Source: Rhodobacter sp. (GTDB taxonomy: Bacteria; Pseudomonadota; Alphaproteobacteria; Rhodobacterales; Rhodobacteraceae). From it: a stretch of DNA of 46,699 bases. Position 1 is the stretch's first letter. Every line of letters begins with the position of its first letter. Both the position numbers and the translations under genes were made by a program. The notes under the pieces were generated by a model. It did no database searches. It saw only the letters and a program-made list of their open reading frames with translations, and was not told the origin of the DNA. The DNA is taken from contig JAJEAY010000179.1 in NCBI GenBank assembly GCA_022824145.1, positions 1 to 46,699 of the forward strand, written 5' to 3'. Positions 9,160 to 18,428 of the stretch are shown piece by piece.

Positions 9160-9942
9160 GTGCAGACGGTTCCCGTGTTTCTTATCAACCTGGACCGTCG
9201 CCCTGACCGGCTGGCGCAGATGCAGGCGGAATTCGGCAAAGTCGGCGTCGAATTCGAAAGGGTGCCTGCGGTCGACGCGAAAAACCCAAGCCAGGATCTT
9301 GATGGCTGGTCGTTTGATCCGCGCATATCCACCGGTCCCGCTACGCTGTGCAACATGCTGAGCCACCTTTCGGTTCTGAGCCGGGTGGTGGCCGATGGAA
9401 TTCCGCTCGCGATGGTTGTCGAGGATGACGTCGAACTGTCACCGGATGTCCGTGATCTGGTCTCACGCAACGACTGGCTTCCGAACGGGACCGGGCTGGT
9501 TCAGTGCGAGGGAAGCGCCGGCAGCCGAAACGGAATCCGTCTGCTGGGTTCCGCGCATTCATCGTCACCGGCATCCGGGCGCAATCTTCATAGGCTGCAC
9601 TCGCGCGCGATGGGATCAGCCTGCTATTTCGTAACCGGCGCCGCGGCGGAGATTCTGGTCCGCGACACCAAAGTTTGCCTTCCCACGGACCATCTTCTGT
9701 TCAATTCAGCGGTTTCGCCTTTGTTTCGCAGACTGGGGGTCTCGGTGCTGCTTCCAGCCATCGCCACACAGTCCTACGGCGGTTCCGATACAGACCTGCG
9801 GAAGGGCAGCGCGGGCGTGCGACGGAGGACAAATGCGGGGCGGCTGCTGATGCTGTTCACATCGTTGTTCAAAGCATATCCGCGGCAGCTTCTGGCTGTG
9901 GCCCGCGGCGCCCGGTTCCTTGACCACCGGTTCAGGCCTTGA
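9160..9942 (+). CDS. Glycosyltransferase family 25 (LPS-type)
   Basis: This 260-residue protein is a GT25 family sugar transferase. It opens with VFLINLDRRPDRLAQM, the conserved nucleotide-sugar strand. It has the acidic MVVEDDVELS motif (Glu88, Asp89, Asp90) that takes the role of a DxD metal site, and the typical CYFVTGAAAEIL and LPTDHLLF segments. The start is GTG at 9160, immediately before the first conserved strand. Family members add hexoses to lipooligosaccharide or capsule. A second GT25 gene follows 69 bases later, which suggests one surface-glycan unit. Confidence 0.87.
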   Translation: MQTVPVFLINLDRRPDRLAQMQAEFGKVGVEFERVPAVDAKNPSQDLDGWSFDPRISTGPATLCNMLSHLSVLSRVVADGIPLAMVVEDDVELSPDVRDLVSRNDWLPNGTGLVQCEGSAGSRNGIRLLGSAHSSSPASGRNLHRLHSRAMGSACYFVTGAAAEILVRDTKVCLPTDHLLFNSAVSPLFRRLGVSVLLPAIATQSYGGSDTDLRKGSAGVRRRTNAGRLLMLFTSLFKAYPRQLLAVARGARFLDHRFRP

Positions 9943-10011
9943 AACTGCCGAAAACGGCAGCGCAACGACGCCTTGCGGTCATGCCGTTGGCTGATGGCGG
10001 ACGGTAACCCG

Positions 10012-10884
10012 ATGCGCGTGCTTGTCATAAACGTCGCCGCTTCCACTGACAGAATGCGGTTCCAGCGTGAGCAGCTGACAGCGCTTGGCCTCGAGTTCGA
10101 AAGGATTGAGGCGATCACTCCGGAAACGCTTGATCCGCCGGTCACGGACGCCGTCTGGCGGTCATGGCAGCGTCCTCTCAGGGCGACGGAGATGGCCCTG
10201 TTCGCTTCCCATGCCGCGGCATGGCAGCGCGTGATCGAGCTCGGCTCACCCTGCCTGGTTCTGGAGGACGACGCCATGCTTGCGGCCGATGTGCCGACGC
10301 TTCTGGGAAAGCTGGAATCGGCTGACGGAATCGACCATGTCCAGCTGGAGACTGCGGGAAGGAAGAAGGTTCTCGCCCGCAGATTCCATCCGTCCCTGCC
10401 TTTGCGCCGCATCGTTCAGGACCGGCACGGCGCGTGCGCCTATGTCCTTTACCCTTCGGGCGCCCGCCTGCTGGCCCGCCGCCCGCCTGCTCCGGTGGAT
10501 GCGGCGATTTCCACGGCCTACGCGCTCCGGTCCTCACAGGCTGATCCCGCGCTTGCGGTTCAACTCGGCACCGCTCCCCTATACGGTTTGGTTCAGCCGA
10601 TCGAGGTCACCAGCCTGGTGGACGCTGTCGACCGCCCTGACCGCAGGGCGTTGCCCGGCTCCGAGGCCCGGAGGTTTCGCCGCCGCCGCGTTCTGGGGCA
10701 GCTCCGTATGGCCCTCCGCATGCTGGCTCGCGCTCCGTGGATCCGTCGCGATGTACCGGTGGCGGGGGAGTGGCCCAGGATTGATCTTTCCGGCGCCGAA
10801 GAAGGAGACGGCTCCGATCCTGCAGATGGACCGGTTGACACCGGGACTTGCAGTCCCGTCGTCACTTCGAAACCCAGCACCTGA
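10012..10884 (+). CDS. Glycosyltransferase family 25, second tandem copy
   Basis: This 290-residue GT25 protein is a diverged paralogue of the preceding gene. VLVINVAASTDRM at the start, LEFERIEAIT and CLVLEDDAML (Glu85, Asp86, Asp87) match the same three blocks. It is longer by a basic, Arg-rich C-terminal tail (about residues 210-290). I chose the ATG at 10012, right before the conserved strand; an upstream ATG at 9994 and the ORF start at 9973 would add non-conserved residues. It probably adds a second sugar in the same glycan (inference). Confidence 0.85.
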   Translation: MRVLVINVAASTDRMRFQREQLTALGLEFERIEAITPETLDPPVTDAVWRSWQRPLRATEMALFASHAAAWQRVIELGSPCLVLEDDAMLAADVPTLLGKLESADGIDHVQLETAGRKKVLARRFHPSLPLRRIVQDRHGACAYVLYPSGARLLARRPPAPVDAAISTAYALRSSQADPALAVQLGTAPLYGLVQPIEVTSLVDAVDRPDRRALPGSEARRFRRRRVLGQLRMALRMLARAPWIRRDVPVAGEWPRIDLSGAEEGDGSDPADGPVDTGTCSPVVTSKPST

Positions 10885-10907
10885 CTCCTGCCGTTCTCGT
10901 AGCGCGT

Positions 10908-10931
10908 ACCTGTCTCGGGTGGAGGACAGGT
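10908..10931 (+). terminator. Candidate hairpin terminator after the glycosyltransferase pair
   Basis: A perfect 7-bp stem (ACCTGTC/GACAGGT) with a 10-base loop begins 24 bases after the stop of the second glycosyltransferase. No T run follows, so termination would be Rho-assisted or weak. Confidence 0.35.
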
Positions 10932-11126
10932 TGAACACCGCTCCCTCCTGACGCCACGACCTGGAAGGGAATCCGGTTCCGCGCGCTTTGAGCGCGGTGG
11001 AACAAGATCCGCAGGTCAGTGTTTGCGGATGTGGCGGATCGCGGATTCCTGTAGCTGTCGAATTTGCAGTTTCCTGCTATAAACGCCATAATCCTGGCTT
11101 GGCGGAACCAACCATGGCGCGAAAAC

Positions 11127-11510
11127 ATGGCCGAATACCACTACACCGAGTTCGGGCTGAACCACGTTTATGTCGACGTCCGACGCTATGTCGGGATCAT
11201 GCCGGTGAGAATTCGGTGGCAGTTCCAGCAATCGGACAACTGCACAAAATGACCGCGGAAGGAATCGTGACACACCCGGCAAAGATGACGGGTCAGGAAC
11301 TCAGGTTCCCTCGGAGCGAAATGGGTCTGACACCGGTTCGGATCGCAAAGTTCGTTGAGATGACGCTACCGGTCGGTATCCGCCGGGAAAGGAACTAGAT
11401 GCCGGTCAGACTCATGGCCGCAAAGAGGCTTCGTCTCGAAGTCTTCCCGGATGTCGAATCAGTTTCGGAAACGGCAACTGAAGAGGCGCGTTTCCACCAG
11501 AGGGAATTCT
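11127..11510 (+). pseudogene. Decayed copy of the HTH antitoxin at 25310-25762
   Basis: The stretch can be aligned from end to end with the intact antitoxin gene at 25310. It starts MAEYHYTEFGLNHVYVDV, where the intact copy has MAVYHYTECGLNNVYVEV. It then loses bases and frame after about 11180 and returns in another frame as EGIVTHPAKMTGQELR, which is identical in both. An in-frame TAG at 11396-11398 sits where about 24 bases of the intact gene are missing; homology resumes as VRLMAAKRLRLEV and ends near ESVSE...TEEA. No toxin remnant was seen upstream. The copy is therefore an orphan, non-functional antitoxin gene. Confidence 0.85.
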
Positions 11511-11653
11511 TCTGAAGCGCATGACCGAGCCCGACACAACGATCATGCCGGCGTCGATCATCGAGCTAAACAGCTTCGCGCCACCCAGATCCGGCCGAAG
11601 CCGCAGGACTCGCTCCAACAGGCAGTCGGGCCAAAAGAACTAGGGATGACGAA

Positions 11654-12619
11654 ATGGAAAAGCCGAATTGTCACGAAATCATCGCGGTTGAAGAGCACTT
11701 CATGCACGCCTCGCTTACGGGGCACTTCGCGTCCGGCACACGTAAGCATCCCAAGCCTCTCCTTGCCCGGCTCTACGATTTCGCCGGCATCCGGATTGAC
11801 GAGATGGACGGGGCAGGCATTGATATGCAGGTTCTGTCGCACCAGTCTCCGGGCAGCCAGCGACTAGCAGATGATGTCGCAGCGGCGGCCTGCCGTTCTG
11901 TTAACGACGCGCTTGCGGCCGTGATCGCCGAAGCGCCGGACCGTTTCCAGGGCTTTGCCATGATCCCCACGATGCTGCCTCATGCCGCGGCGGACGAACT
12001 CCAGAGAGCGGTCGAGGAACTTGGGCTCAAGGGCGCGATGGTCCACGGGATGAGTCGCGGCGAGATGATAGATGGTGAAGCCTTCTGGCCGATCTTCGCC
12101 CGGGCCGAGAAGCTGGACGTCCCGATTTACCTCCACCCTGCCCTGCCCGACAAGACGGTCACGGCCCGCTACTACGCGCCCTACGACGAATCCCATCCGA
12201 TGTTCACGCGCGCCGCATGGGGTTTCGGAGTGGAGGCGGGAACCCAAGCCATCCGGCTGATCCTCTCAGGAGTTCTTGACCGGCACCCGGACCTCAAGTT
12301 CATTCTCGGTCACATGGGCGAGGCTCTGCCATTTTGGATGCCGCGGATCGACGAAAGCCTCAGCCGAGCCGGCGAAGCACCGGTCGACTTCCGCGCCGCC
12401 TTCCGCCGAAACTTCTGGATCACCACCAGCGGATTCTTCGCAGACGACGCGCTCCTGCTCTGTCTCAAAATGATTGAGCCCGAACGGATCCTCTTCGCGG
12501 TCGACTGGCCCTACGCGGACAACAGGAAAGGGGTCGACTGGATGCGTGAGGCACCAGTGGATGACGCGACCCGGAACGCGATATTCTCCGGCAACGCGAA
12601 ACGGCTGCTGGGGCTTTGA
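11654..12619 (+). CDS. Amidohydrolase family 2 (gamma-resorcylate / 2,3-dihydroxybenzoate decarboxylase-like)
   Basis: This 321-residue TIM-barrel metalloenzyme is of the ACMSD-like amidohydrolase family, which decarboxylates or hydrolyses aromatic acids. The metal ligands are all visible: Glu13-x-His15 in VEEHF (the E-x-H form of gamma-resorcylate decarboxylase rather than H-x-H), His in YLHPALP near residue 168, His in LGHMGE near 222 and Asp in FAVDWPY near 287. It is intact and converges on the broken dehydrogenase genes of the transporter operon, so it may act on the same compound or its breakdown products (inference). The ATG at 11654 is preceded by AGGGATGACGAA. Confidence 0.88.
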   Translation: MEKPNCHEIIAVEEHFMHASLTGHFASGTRKHPKPLLARLYDFAGIRIDEMDGAGIDMQVLSHQSPGSQRLADDVAAAACRSVNDALAAVIAEAPDRFQGFAMIPTMLPHAAADELQRAVEELGLKGAMVHGMSRGEMIDGEAFWPIFARAEKLDVPIYLHPALPDKTVTARYYAPYDESHPMFTRAAWGFGVEAGTQAIRLILSGVLDRHPDLKFILGHMGEALPFWMPRIDESLSRAGEAPVDFRAAFRRNFWITTSGFFADDALLLCLKMIEPERILFAVDWPYADNRKGVDWMREAPVDDATRNAIFSGNAKRLLGL

Positions 12620-12799
12620 TCGAGATGCACCAGGTCCGTCATTCCGATTGTGGGTTAAAGGCAATGCGTATCTTCGATCCAAGAATTCGGCGGCAAGGCA
12701 TCTCGTCTATGACCGCTTGGTCGGGTCGTTCGTGCCAACCGCCGCCACCATGATTCCTGCATCCGTTTGCATAGCCGTCCCTGGACAAAACTCCGCGAT

Positions 12800-13680
12800 C
12801 GCCAGTGCATCATGTCTTGACCCCGTTCGTCACGTGGCGCGCGGGCGGCATTGTCCCAAGCCTCTGCAAAGAGACCTGCCCATGCCTGCCGGGTAACGTC
12901 GGCGATGTGCAGCGTCAGGATCAGGCGCTGCACGGCTGCGGCGCTAACGGTCAGAAGCGGGTTGTCGGACGCAGGCGGTTCGGTCGAATAGACGTCAACC
13001 ACTGCCCCACCGATCCGACCGGCCTCGAGCGCTTCCACCAGCGCCGCCTCGTCCACTATCCCGCCTCGCGCAGCGTTCACGAGAATTGCGCCCGGCTTCA
13101 TCAAGCCAATTTCCGCGGCGCCAATCAGCCCTCGGGTTCCATCTTGCAGCGGCACGTGCAGCGTGACGAGGTCGGCTCTGGCGAGCAATTCTCTGAGTTC
13201 GACGCGATCCCCGCTTTCGATTGCGGGATCACTGAAAATCACGTTTGCGCCCGTTTCCGAACATTGCCTCGCTGTCGCTTGGCCGATGATACCGAATCCC
13301 ACCACTCCAACAGTGAGTCCCGCAAACTGGTTGAGGCCGCGCCGGATCATCCTGCGACGGACGTGCATGTATTCTCCTGCACGGATTGCCGCCGTGCTCC
13401 CGGGCAGGCACCGCAGGAGCGCCGAAACGGTGGCCACCACATATTCCTGCCACTGCCAGTGCCGAACGTCCTGGAACGCATGCAACCGCAATCCCAAGCC
13501 CTGCCAGCGCTGCACCGTCCACGCGGTCGATGCCGGCCCCGGCAACCTGAACGAGGCGAATCGCCGATCCGGAGAACAGTCCGGTTTCAAGCGCCGGTTC
13601 GACCGCCGGAATCACCAAGGCTTCGGCGGATCGCATCGCCTTGGGAAGCTCCCGGCTTTCCAGCTCCATGGCTCGCGGCG
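12800..13680 (-). pseudogene. Broken D-isomer-specific 2-hydroxyacid dehydrogenase
   Basis: Two frames together encode most of a D-2-hydroxyacid dehydrogenase. Frame A (from about 13680) reads IRLVQVAGAGIDRVD and GIAVACVPGRSALAVA. Frame B continues with EYVVATVSALLR, the NAD fold VGVVGFGIIGQATA, then LVTLHVPLQ, NAARGGIVDEAALVEAL and LTLHIADVTRQAWAG with its catalytic His. The junction is explained by one extra G in the GG at 13446-13447. The N-terminal catalytic half is missing because the gene is fused by deletion to a creatininase fragment, and the C-terminus runs on into unrelated sequence. It is the last member of the transporter operon and is not expected to function. Confidence 0.85.
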
Positions 13681-13979
13681 CTTTCACAGATCTCGACGAC
13701 GACCCGTTGGTAGGTCGCCGGCGTGAAGGTCACAGTTGCCTCGTAGGGCATGTGCATTGGCGTCACGCCGACGGATGGTGCAGGCAGAACAAACCCATCC
13801 AGGAGAGCCGCAACCAACTCGCAGATCCGGGTTGCGGCTAACGTGTCGGTGCTTGCGGGCAGGTGTGCCGAGTGCTGCTCAACCGAAGCGCAGGGGAAGA
13901 AGACGAGCGGATTCCGCTTCGGTTGCGCTTTGATCTCCGGTTGGGTCAGGTCGGAGAAAATGCGGGTCGGTAGGCTCAT
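13680..13979 (-). pseudogene. N-terminal fragment of a creatininase-family amidohydrolase
   Basis: About 100 residues match the start of creatininase-family proteins. The metal-site block FFPCASVEQHSAHLPASTDT (Glu34, His36, Asp45) is followed by APSVGVTPMH and FTPATYQRVVVEIC. The family normally runs about 250 residues with later ligands in a GHGGN-type motif, and all of that is missing. The frame instead runs into the truncated dehydrogenase sequence, so one deletion appears to have removed the 3' part of this gene and the 5' part of the next. Its ATG overlaps the stop of the Gfo/Idh/MocA gene by four bases, the remains of tight operon coupling. Confidence 0.8.
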
Positions 13980-15019
13980 GATCCGTTCGCCCTCGCCATC
14001 GCCATGAATTCGGAAAGCTTCACAGCGGCGGCGTTCCGTTCGATGGAGGCAAGCGCAGCGTAAGCGCAGGAAGCTGCCTCGTTGCCATTTGCCGCCGACA
14101 AATCCGAAGTCCGGCCTGTACGGCAGCTCTCGGCAAACATGTCGAGCTCTGCCGTGAACATGTTGGTGGCGGTCTCGTCCAGCACCTCGCGCTTGCTGAA
14201 TCCGTCACGGCCGCACTGGATATAAAGTTTGGAAGAATCGCCGATCGCTTCAGGCGTGTCCCATGCGCCGAAGTCAATCTCGCAATGGATGAGTCCGCTG
14301 GAACCGAACACGCGAACGGAGAATCCCCCTGCGAGGTCCAGCATGTCCCGACATAAGCGATGGCGTCATCCGCAAAGCGCAGGAGTGTCATCGACTGGTC
14401 GTCGACCTCTGCACCGACGGGAATGAGTCTGGATGCTATGGAGGATGCCTCGACGATATAGGTGCCAGGATAGTTCGCCACGTCGAACATGTGAATCGCG
14501 ATTTGGGAGAGAGGCCCGCCGGGCGCACGGTCGCGGTACCAGCGCTAGGTATCGGGGGTAAGTTCCAGTGCGCGTTCATTCGAAAAATTTGCCTCCATGA
14601 AACCGACCTTGCCAAGCTCACCAGCATCAATGCGCCGCTTTATTTCCAGCGCCCCGCCGAGGAGCCGGGCGGAATGGCCCACTTTAACGATCCTGCAGCG
14701 CATCGATGGCAAGGCCGTCCTCGAGGTTATGCGCGATCGGTTTTTCCATGTAGACGTGCCTGCCCGCCTTCGCGACCTGCAACGCAACCGGGTAGTACTG
14801 TTCGTTCGGGACGGTCAGTAACATCCCGTCGATGTCATCGCGGGTGAGGATTTCGTCCAACGTTCCGGCGGAAGGAACGCCCGTGTCGGCCTCTAACTTC
14901 ATGCGATTCCCTTCGGACCCACTGTAGCCAGCGACGATTTCAATCTAGTCTGAGAGGTTCGAGGCGCGGGTGATCACTCTCGCCCACCTGCCAAGCCCGA
15001 CGCCTCCCGCCCTGACCAT
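13976..15019 (-). pseudogene. Gfo/Idh/MocA-family oxidoreductase with two stops and two frameshifts
   Basis: The 1,044 bases still span a full-length (about 347-residue) NAD(P)-dependent sugar/inositol-type oxidoreductase. From ATG 15019 the frame reads VGLGRWARVITRASNLSD, a stop (14945-14947), then IEIVAGYSGSEGNRM and the family hallmark YMEKPIAH. Near 14690 the frame shifts, continuing with VGHSARLL and ERALELTPDT. A stop at 14545-14547 then sits where the next residue should be Trp before RWYRDRAPGGPLSQ. A one-base deletion near 14330 restores the first frame for GFSVRVFGSSGLIH through the end. Four independent lesions make it a pseudogene. It lies between the alpha/beta hydrolase and the creatininase fragment. 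Confidence 0.88.
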
Positions 15020-15022
15020 CGT

Positions 15023-15925
15023 TCACCCCATTCGTTGCTTCAGCCAGCAAATGACGTGGTCGATGGCTTCGACCTGCACATTGTCGAGTTCATACTCTCC
15101 GTCATCGCCCCGAACCGGAAAGACATAGCCGTGGAAATCGTGATCGTAGGAAACCCATTCGACATCCTTCCCGGCCTCTTCCATGAGCTCGTAGGTCGTC
15201 CGGAAGATGCCCTGCAGATGATCGTCGTCACGCCCCATGACGAGAAAGGGCGTCTTGATCGTCGAGATCCGCAGCGACGCTGTTTCCATGTCGATTCGGC
15301 GACGGACCTTGTCGACCTCGACCATCTGCATTTCCTCGATGTTGCGCATTCCGGTGTCATCGTTCACAAACGCCGTGTTATCGTGGCTAAGCGCGAGGAA
15401 CTCATGTGCCGCGGGTTCGCTGGCGACAGCTGCCGCAAGCCCGTGATATTCGGACGCGATCTTCAGCGCCATCTCCCCGCCGTGGCTCATGCCAATGACA
15501 CCGATCCTGTCCTCGTCCACCCAAGGAAGCGTCTTCAGATAATCCGCGATCGCGATTTCATCTTCATATTCCAAGGGTGAGCGACTGAACATCTCCTGGC
15601 CCTGGCGCCTGTCGCGAACCATCTTGCCGCCGTTGTTGTAGCCGAGCTCGACTTCGGTTCTGTACCGGAGCCAGGCGCAGGCCATGCCCGCATCCGTGAG
15701 CCTGTCCATAGTATAGGCGCGGTTCCGAACGGCATCTCGGATCCAGCACATCCCCTCACCCCCGTTGCCCGCCGCCATCAGCACCATAGGGAAGGGGCCG
15801 TCGCCTTTGGGCTTTCGCACGCCGATCGGGGCATAGAGCCCGTCCCAGACCTCGACATACATAAGATGTACGGACTCACCGTTCACCTCTTCGGTCATGT
15901 GGACATGTTCAGGATCCGTCGTCAT
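15023..15925 (-). CDS. Alpha/beta hydrolase (dienelactone hydrolase / S9-like)
   Basis: This 300-residue cytoplasmic hydrolase has its nucleophile Ser147 in the elbow GMSHGGEMAL. A likely oxyanion segment MAAGNGGEGM lies near residue 50. Late acid and base candidates are Asp in VMGRDDDHLQG and His in YDHDFHGYVF. I chose the ATG at 15925, which overlaps the stop of the upstream ABC ATPase by ATGA. It is the only intact enzyme gene left at the 3' end of the importer operon, so it likely hydrolyses an ester or amide bond of the imported compound (inference). Confidence 0.85.
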   Translation of the reverse strand: MTTDPEHVHMTEEVNGESVHLMYVEVWDGLYAPIGVRKPKGDGPFPMVLMAAGNGGEGMCWIRDAVRNRAYTMDRLTDAGMACAWLRYRTEVELGYNNGGKMVRDRRQGQEMFSRSPLEYEDEIAIADYLKTLPWVDEDRIGVIGMSHGGEMALKIASEYHGLAAAVASEPAAHEFLALSHDNTAFVNDDTGMRNIEEMQMVEVDKVRRRIDMETASLRISTIKTPFLVMGRDDDHLQGIFRTTYELMEEAGKDVEWVSYDHDFHGYVFPVRGDDGEYELDNVQVEAIDHVICWLKQRMG

Positions 15926-17184
15926 TTGATCTGCCAAGATGCAACCTCCTGCGGCGTTAGCATACATGCCGCCATACGACCGTCGTCACGTACGGTCAGT
16001 TCAACGTCACCAACATCCTCGAACTCGATCTCTACCTTGGTGCCATCAAGGTTGAGCCGACGCATGGCCGCGCGCATGGCCGCCGGAACTTGCTCGGAGC
16101 GAACGGCCATCGACAGCAGTCCTGCGGCTTCTTCATTGTCAAATGCGAGCTCGGCGGCAAATTCCGTCGTTCGTTCGACACCGACCAGATGCTCGAACAT
16201 CCCCGGTGCATCCTCGAGCCAGCGGACGACGTCATCGATTTCCCATCCGCAGGCGGAAGTCGCCAATTCGCACCGGGTATGAAAACGACATCCTTGAGGC
16301 GGTCGTGCGGGATCAGGCACGGCACCCTCAAGACCCCGGATTTCGACATTGGCCTCCGCGTCCGGATCGGGTTTCGCCGCCATCAGCTCCCTGGTGTAGG
16401 GATGATGGGGCGAATCGAAGATTGCCTGTGTCTCGCCCGCCTCGGCAACCTTGCCGAGATACATGACGACAAGCCGGTCCGCCATGTGACGAACCACTGA
16501 CAGGTCATGCGTAACAAAGAGATAGGCAAGATTCCTTTCCTTCTGCAGGTCGTTCAGAAGATTCAGGATCTGCGCCTGTACGGAAACGTCGAGGGCGCTG
16601 GTCGGCTCGTCCAGCACGATGATTTCAGGATTTAGCGCAAGAGCCCGCGCGATCGAGATGCGCTGGCGCTGCCCGCCCGAGAACTGGTGCGGGTAGCGGT
16701 AAAGATGCTGTCGGCCAAGTCCAACCTGTTCGAGAAGCTCAACGACGCGCTCGATCAGGTCGGCGCTGGCGGCTTCATTGTAGACCCTTAGCGGACGCCC
16801 CACCAGGTCGATGACGAGATGCCGAGGGTTGAGCGAGGCGAAGCTGTCCTGAAATACCATTTGGCAGTTGCGGCGGAAATTCCGCGCGGCCTTGCCCTCA
16901 AGCCGGTCGATGCGACACATCGCACCGTCCATGCTATAGTGGACTGCACCATCGGTCGGCTCGGCGAGGGCGGCTATCACGCGGCCAAGCGTGGTCTTGC
17001 CACAGCCGGATTCCCCGACCAGGCCAACGGTTTCCCCGCGTCGGATGTCGAATGACACGCCATCGACAGCCCGTACGTGGCCGACGACGCGCTGCAGTGC
17101 GCCTTCGCGAATCGGATAGTGCTTCTTGACCTCGCGAATGGAGAGGATGAAGTCATCAGCCCGAGGTTCAGCGGCAGCCTTCAT
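15922..17184 (-). CDS. Peptide/nickel-type ABC transporter ATP-binding protein (DppF/OppF-like), C-terminally extended
   Basis: This 420-residue ATPase energises the importer encoded upstream. Walker A is GESGCGKTT near residue 57, the Q-loop [13 protein letters not shown] near 108, the signature [15 protein letters not shown] near 166, Walker [13 protein letters not shown] near 187 and the switch His in VTHDLS. The oligopeptide-transporter C-terminal motif [14 protein letters not shown] follows near residue 300. A further 100 residues or so, acidic and ending near QEVASWQIK, go beyond the usual family end. It is coupled by ATGA overlaps to both its neighbours. Confidence 0.92.
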   Translation of the reverse strand: MKAAAEPRADDFILSIREVKKHYPIREGALQRVVGHVRAVDGVSFDIRRGETVGLVGESGCGKTTLGRVIAALAEPTDGAVHYSMDGAMCRIDRLEGKAARNFRRNCQMVFQDSFASLNPRHLVIDLVGRPLRVYNEAASADLIERVVELLEQVGLGRQHLYRYPHQFSGGQRQRISIARALALNPEIIVLDEPTSALDVSVQAQILNLLNDLQKERNLAYLFVTHDLSVVRHMADRLVVMYLGKVAEAGETQAIFDSPHHPYTRELMAAKPDPDAEANVEIRGLEGAVPDPARPPQGCRFHTRCELATSACGWEIDDVVRWLEDAPGMFEHLVGVERTTEFAAELAFDNEEAAGLLSMAVRSEQVPAAMRAAMRRLNLDGTKVEIEFEDVGDVELTVRDDGRMAACMLTPQEVASWQIK

Positions 17185-18428
17185 GCGGTCACCCGGTCAT
17201 AGGCTGGCCGTTCACCCGATGGCGCCGGATGATCAATGAAGCAGGCGACCGAATGGCCCGGGGCAATACTCTCCAGAACCGGGTCGTTGCTGCGGCAGGC
17301 GGCCGTTTCATAAGGGCAACGTCCCGCAAAGCGGCAGGCGGCAGGCGGATCGACAAGTTCCGGCACTGTTCCCCGAATGGCCGCAAGCTTGCCGCGCGGC
17401 GTGTCCGCGCCGGGAACTGCCGCCATCAGGCCGCGGGTATATGGATGGCGAGGGTTCGCGAAAACCTCCGCCGTTGTCCCGATCTCGACGATTCGGCCCG
17501 CGTACATCACCGCCACCCGATCGCTGATGCGCCGCACGAGCGACAGGTCATGGCTGATGTAGAGCACGGATGTCCTGCGACGCTGCTGAAGGTTGCGAAT
17601 CAATTCCAGGATTCGTGCCTCCACTGTCACGTCCAACGCAGTGGTGGGCTCGTCCGCGATCAAGAGATCGGGGTTGCATGCCAGCGCTTGCGCGATCATC
17701 ACCCGTTGCCGCATGCCTCCGGAAAGCTCATGCGGATAGCGGGCCATGAGCTTGGCGGGATTCGGCACTTGTGTTTCGGCCAGCGCATCGGCCACCATCT
17801 TGGCGAGAGACTCCTCGACCCGCCTTTTTTGTGCCCGTCGCGCACCTGGCAGCGAGAGAAGCCAGCCATCCCCGAAACGCGGGCTTTGTGATGCAAACCT
17901 CCGGATGGCACCGACCGTGTCGGCAGGGAGACCAGCAAGTGCAATGAGCTCCTCCGTTCGGTGCTGCAGAAAGACCTCTGCGATCTGCGCACCAATGGGG
18001 AGCGTCGGGTTGAGCGCTTTTCCCGGATCCTGGAAGATCATCGCGATGCGATCGCCGCGAATCCTGCGCATGTCCTCGGGAGAGATGCTGAGCAGATCAA
18101 CCGACCGATCCCGGCCTGTCTGCCGTCCAGAACCATCGCAAGCGCCGCTTCCAGCACCTGCTGAGGCATTGCGGACGGCATGCGTATGAAACGTGACCGT
18201 ACCGCCGGCCAGAATGCCGGGCGGCACTGGCAGCAGGCGGAGAAATGAACGGCCCGTGACGCTCTTGCCGCAGCCGGTTTCACCAACGAGGCCGAGAGTC
18301 TCTCCATCCCGGATATCGAAACTGACGCCATCGACCGCGTGGACAATGCCCCGCTTCGACTGGAAGTGAACCTTCAGGTCGCGAACCGATGCAACCGGGG
18401 ATGCGCCATGTCTCGCGTCGAGCATCAT
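17181..18428 (-). CDS. Peptide/nickel-type ABC transporter ATP-binding protein (DppD/OppD-like)
   Basis: This 415-residue protein is the partner ATPase of the importer. Walker A is [14 protein letters not shown] near residue 47, the Q-loop [14 protein letters not shown], the signature [15 protein letters not shown], Walker [14 protein letters not shown] and the switch His in YISHDLS. The C-terminal Cys motif [14 protein letters not shown] is the oligopeptide-family regulatory tail. An inserted segment rich in Ser, Gly and Asp (about residues 80-105) separates Walker A from the Q-loop. The start at 18428 overlaps the permease stop by four bases; the open frame further upstream lies inside the permease gene. 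Confidence 0.92.
   Translation of the reverse strand: MMLDARHGASPVASVRDLKVHFQSKRGIVHAVDGVSFDIRDGETLGLVGETGCGKSVTGRSFLRLLPVPPGILAGGTVTFHTHAVRNASAGAGSGACDGSGRQTGRDRSVDLLSISPEDMRRIRGDRIAMIFQDPGKALNPTLPIGAQIAEVFLQHRTEELIALAGLPADTVGAIRRFASQSPRFGDGWLLSLPGARRAQKRRVEESLAKMVADALAETQVPNPAKLMARYPHELSGGMRQRVMIAQALACNPDLLIADEPTTALDVTVEARILELIRNLQQRRRTSVLYISHDLSLVRRISDRVAVMYAGRIVEIGTTAEVFANPRHPYTRGLMAAVPGADTPRGKLAAIRGTVPELVDPPAACRFAGRCPYETAACRSNDPVLESIAPGHSVACFIDHPAPSGERPAYDRVTA

Noticed and set aside
11412-11618. Minus-strand frame reading LRLRPDLGGAKLFSSMIDAG
   Set aside because: It looks peptide-like but overlaps the antitoxin pseudogene, and I cannot tie it to any family.
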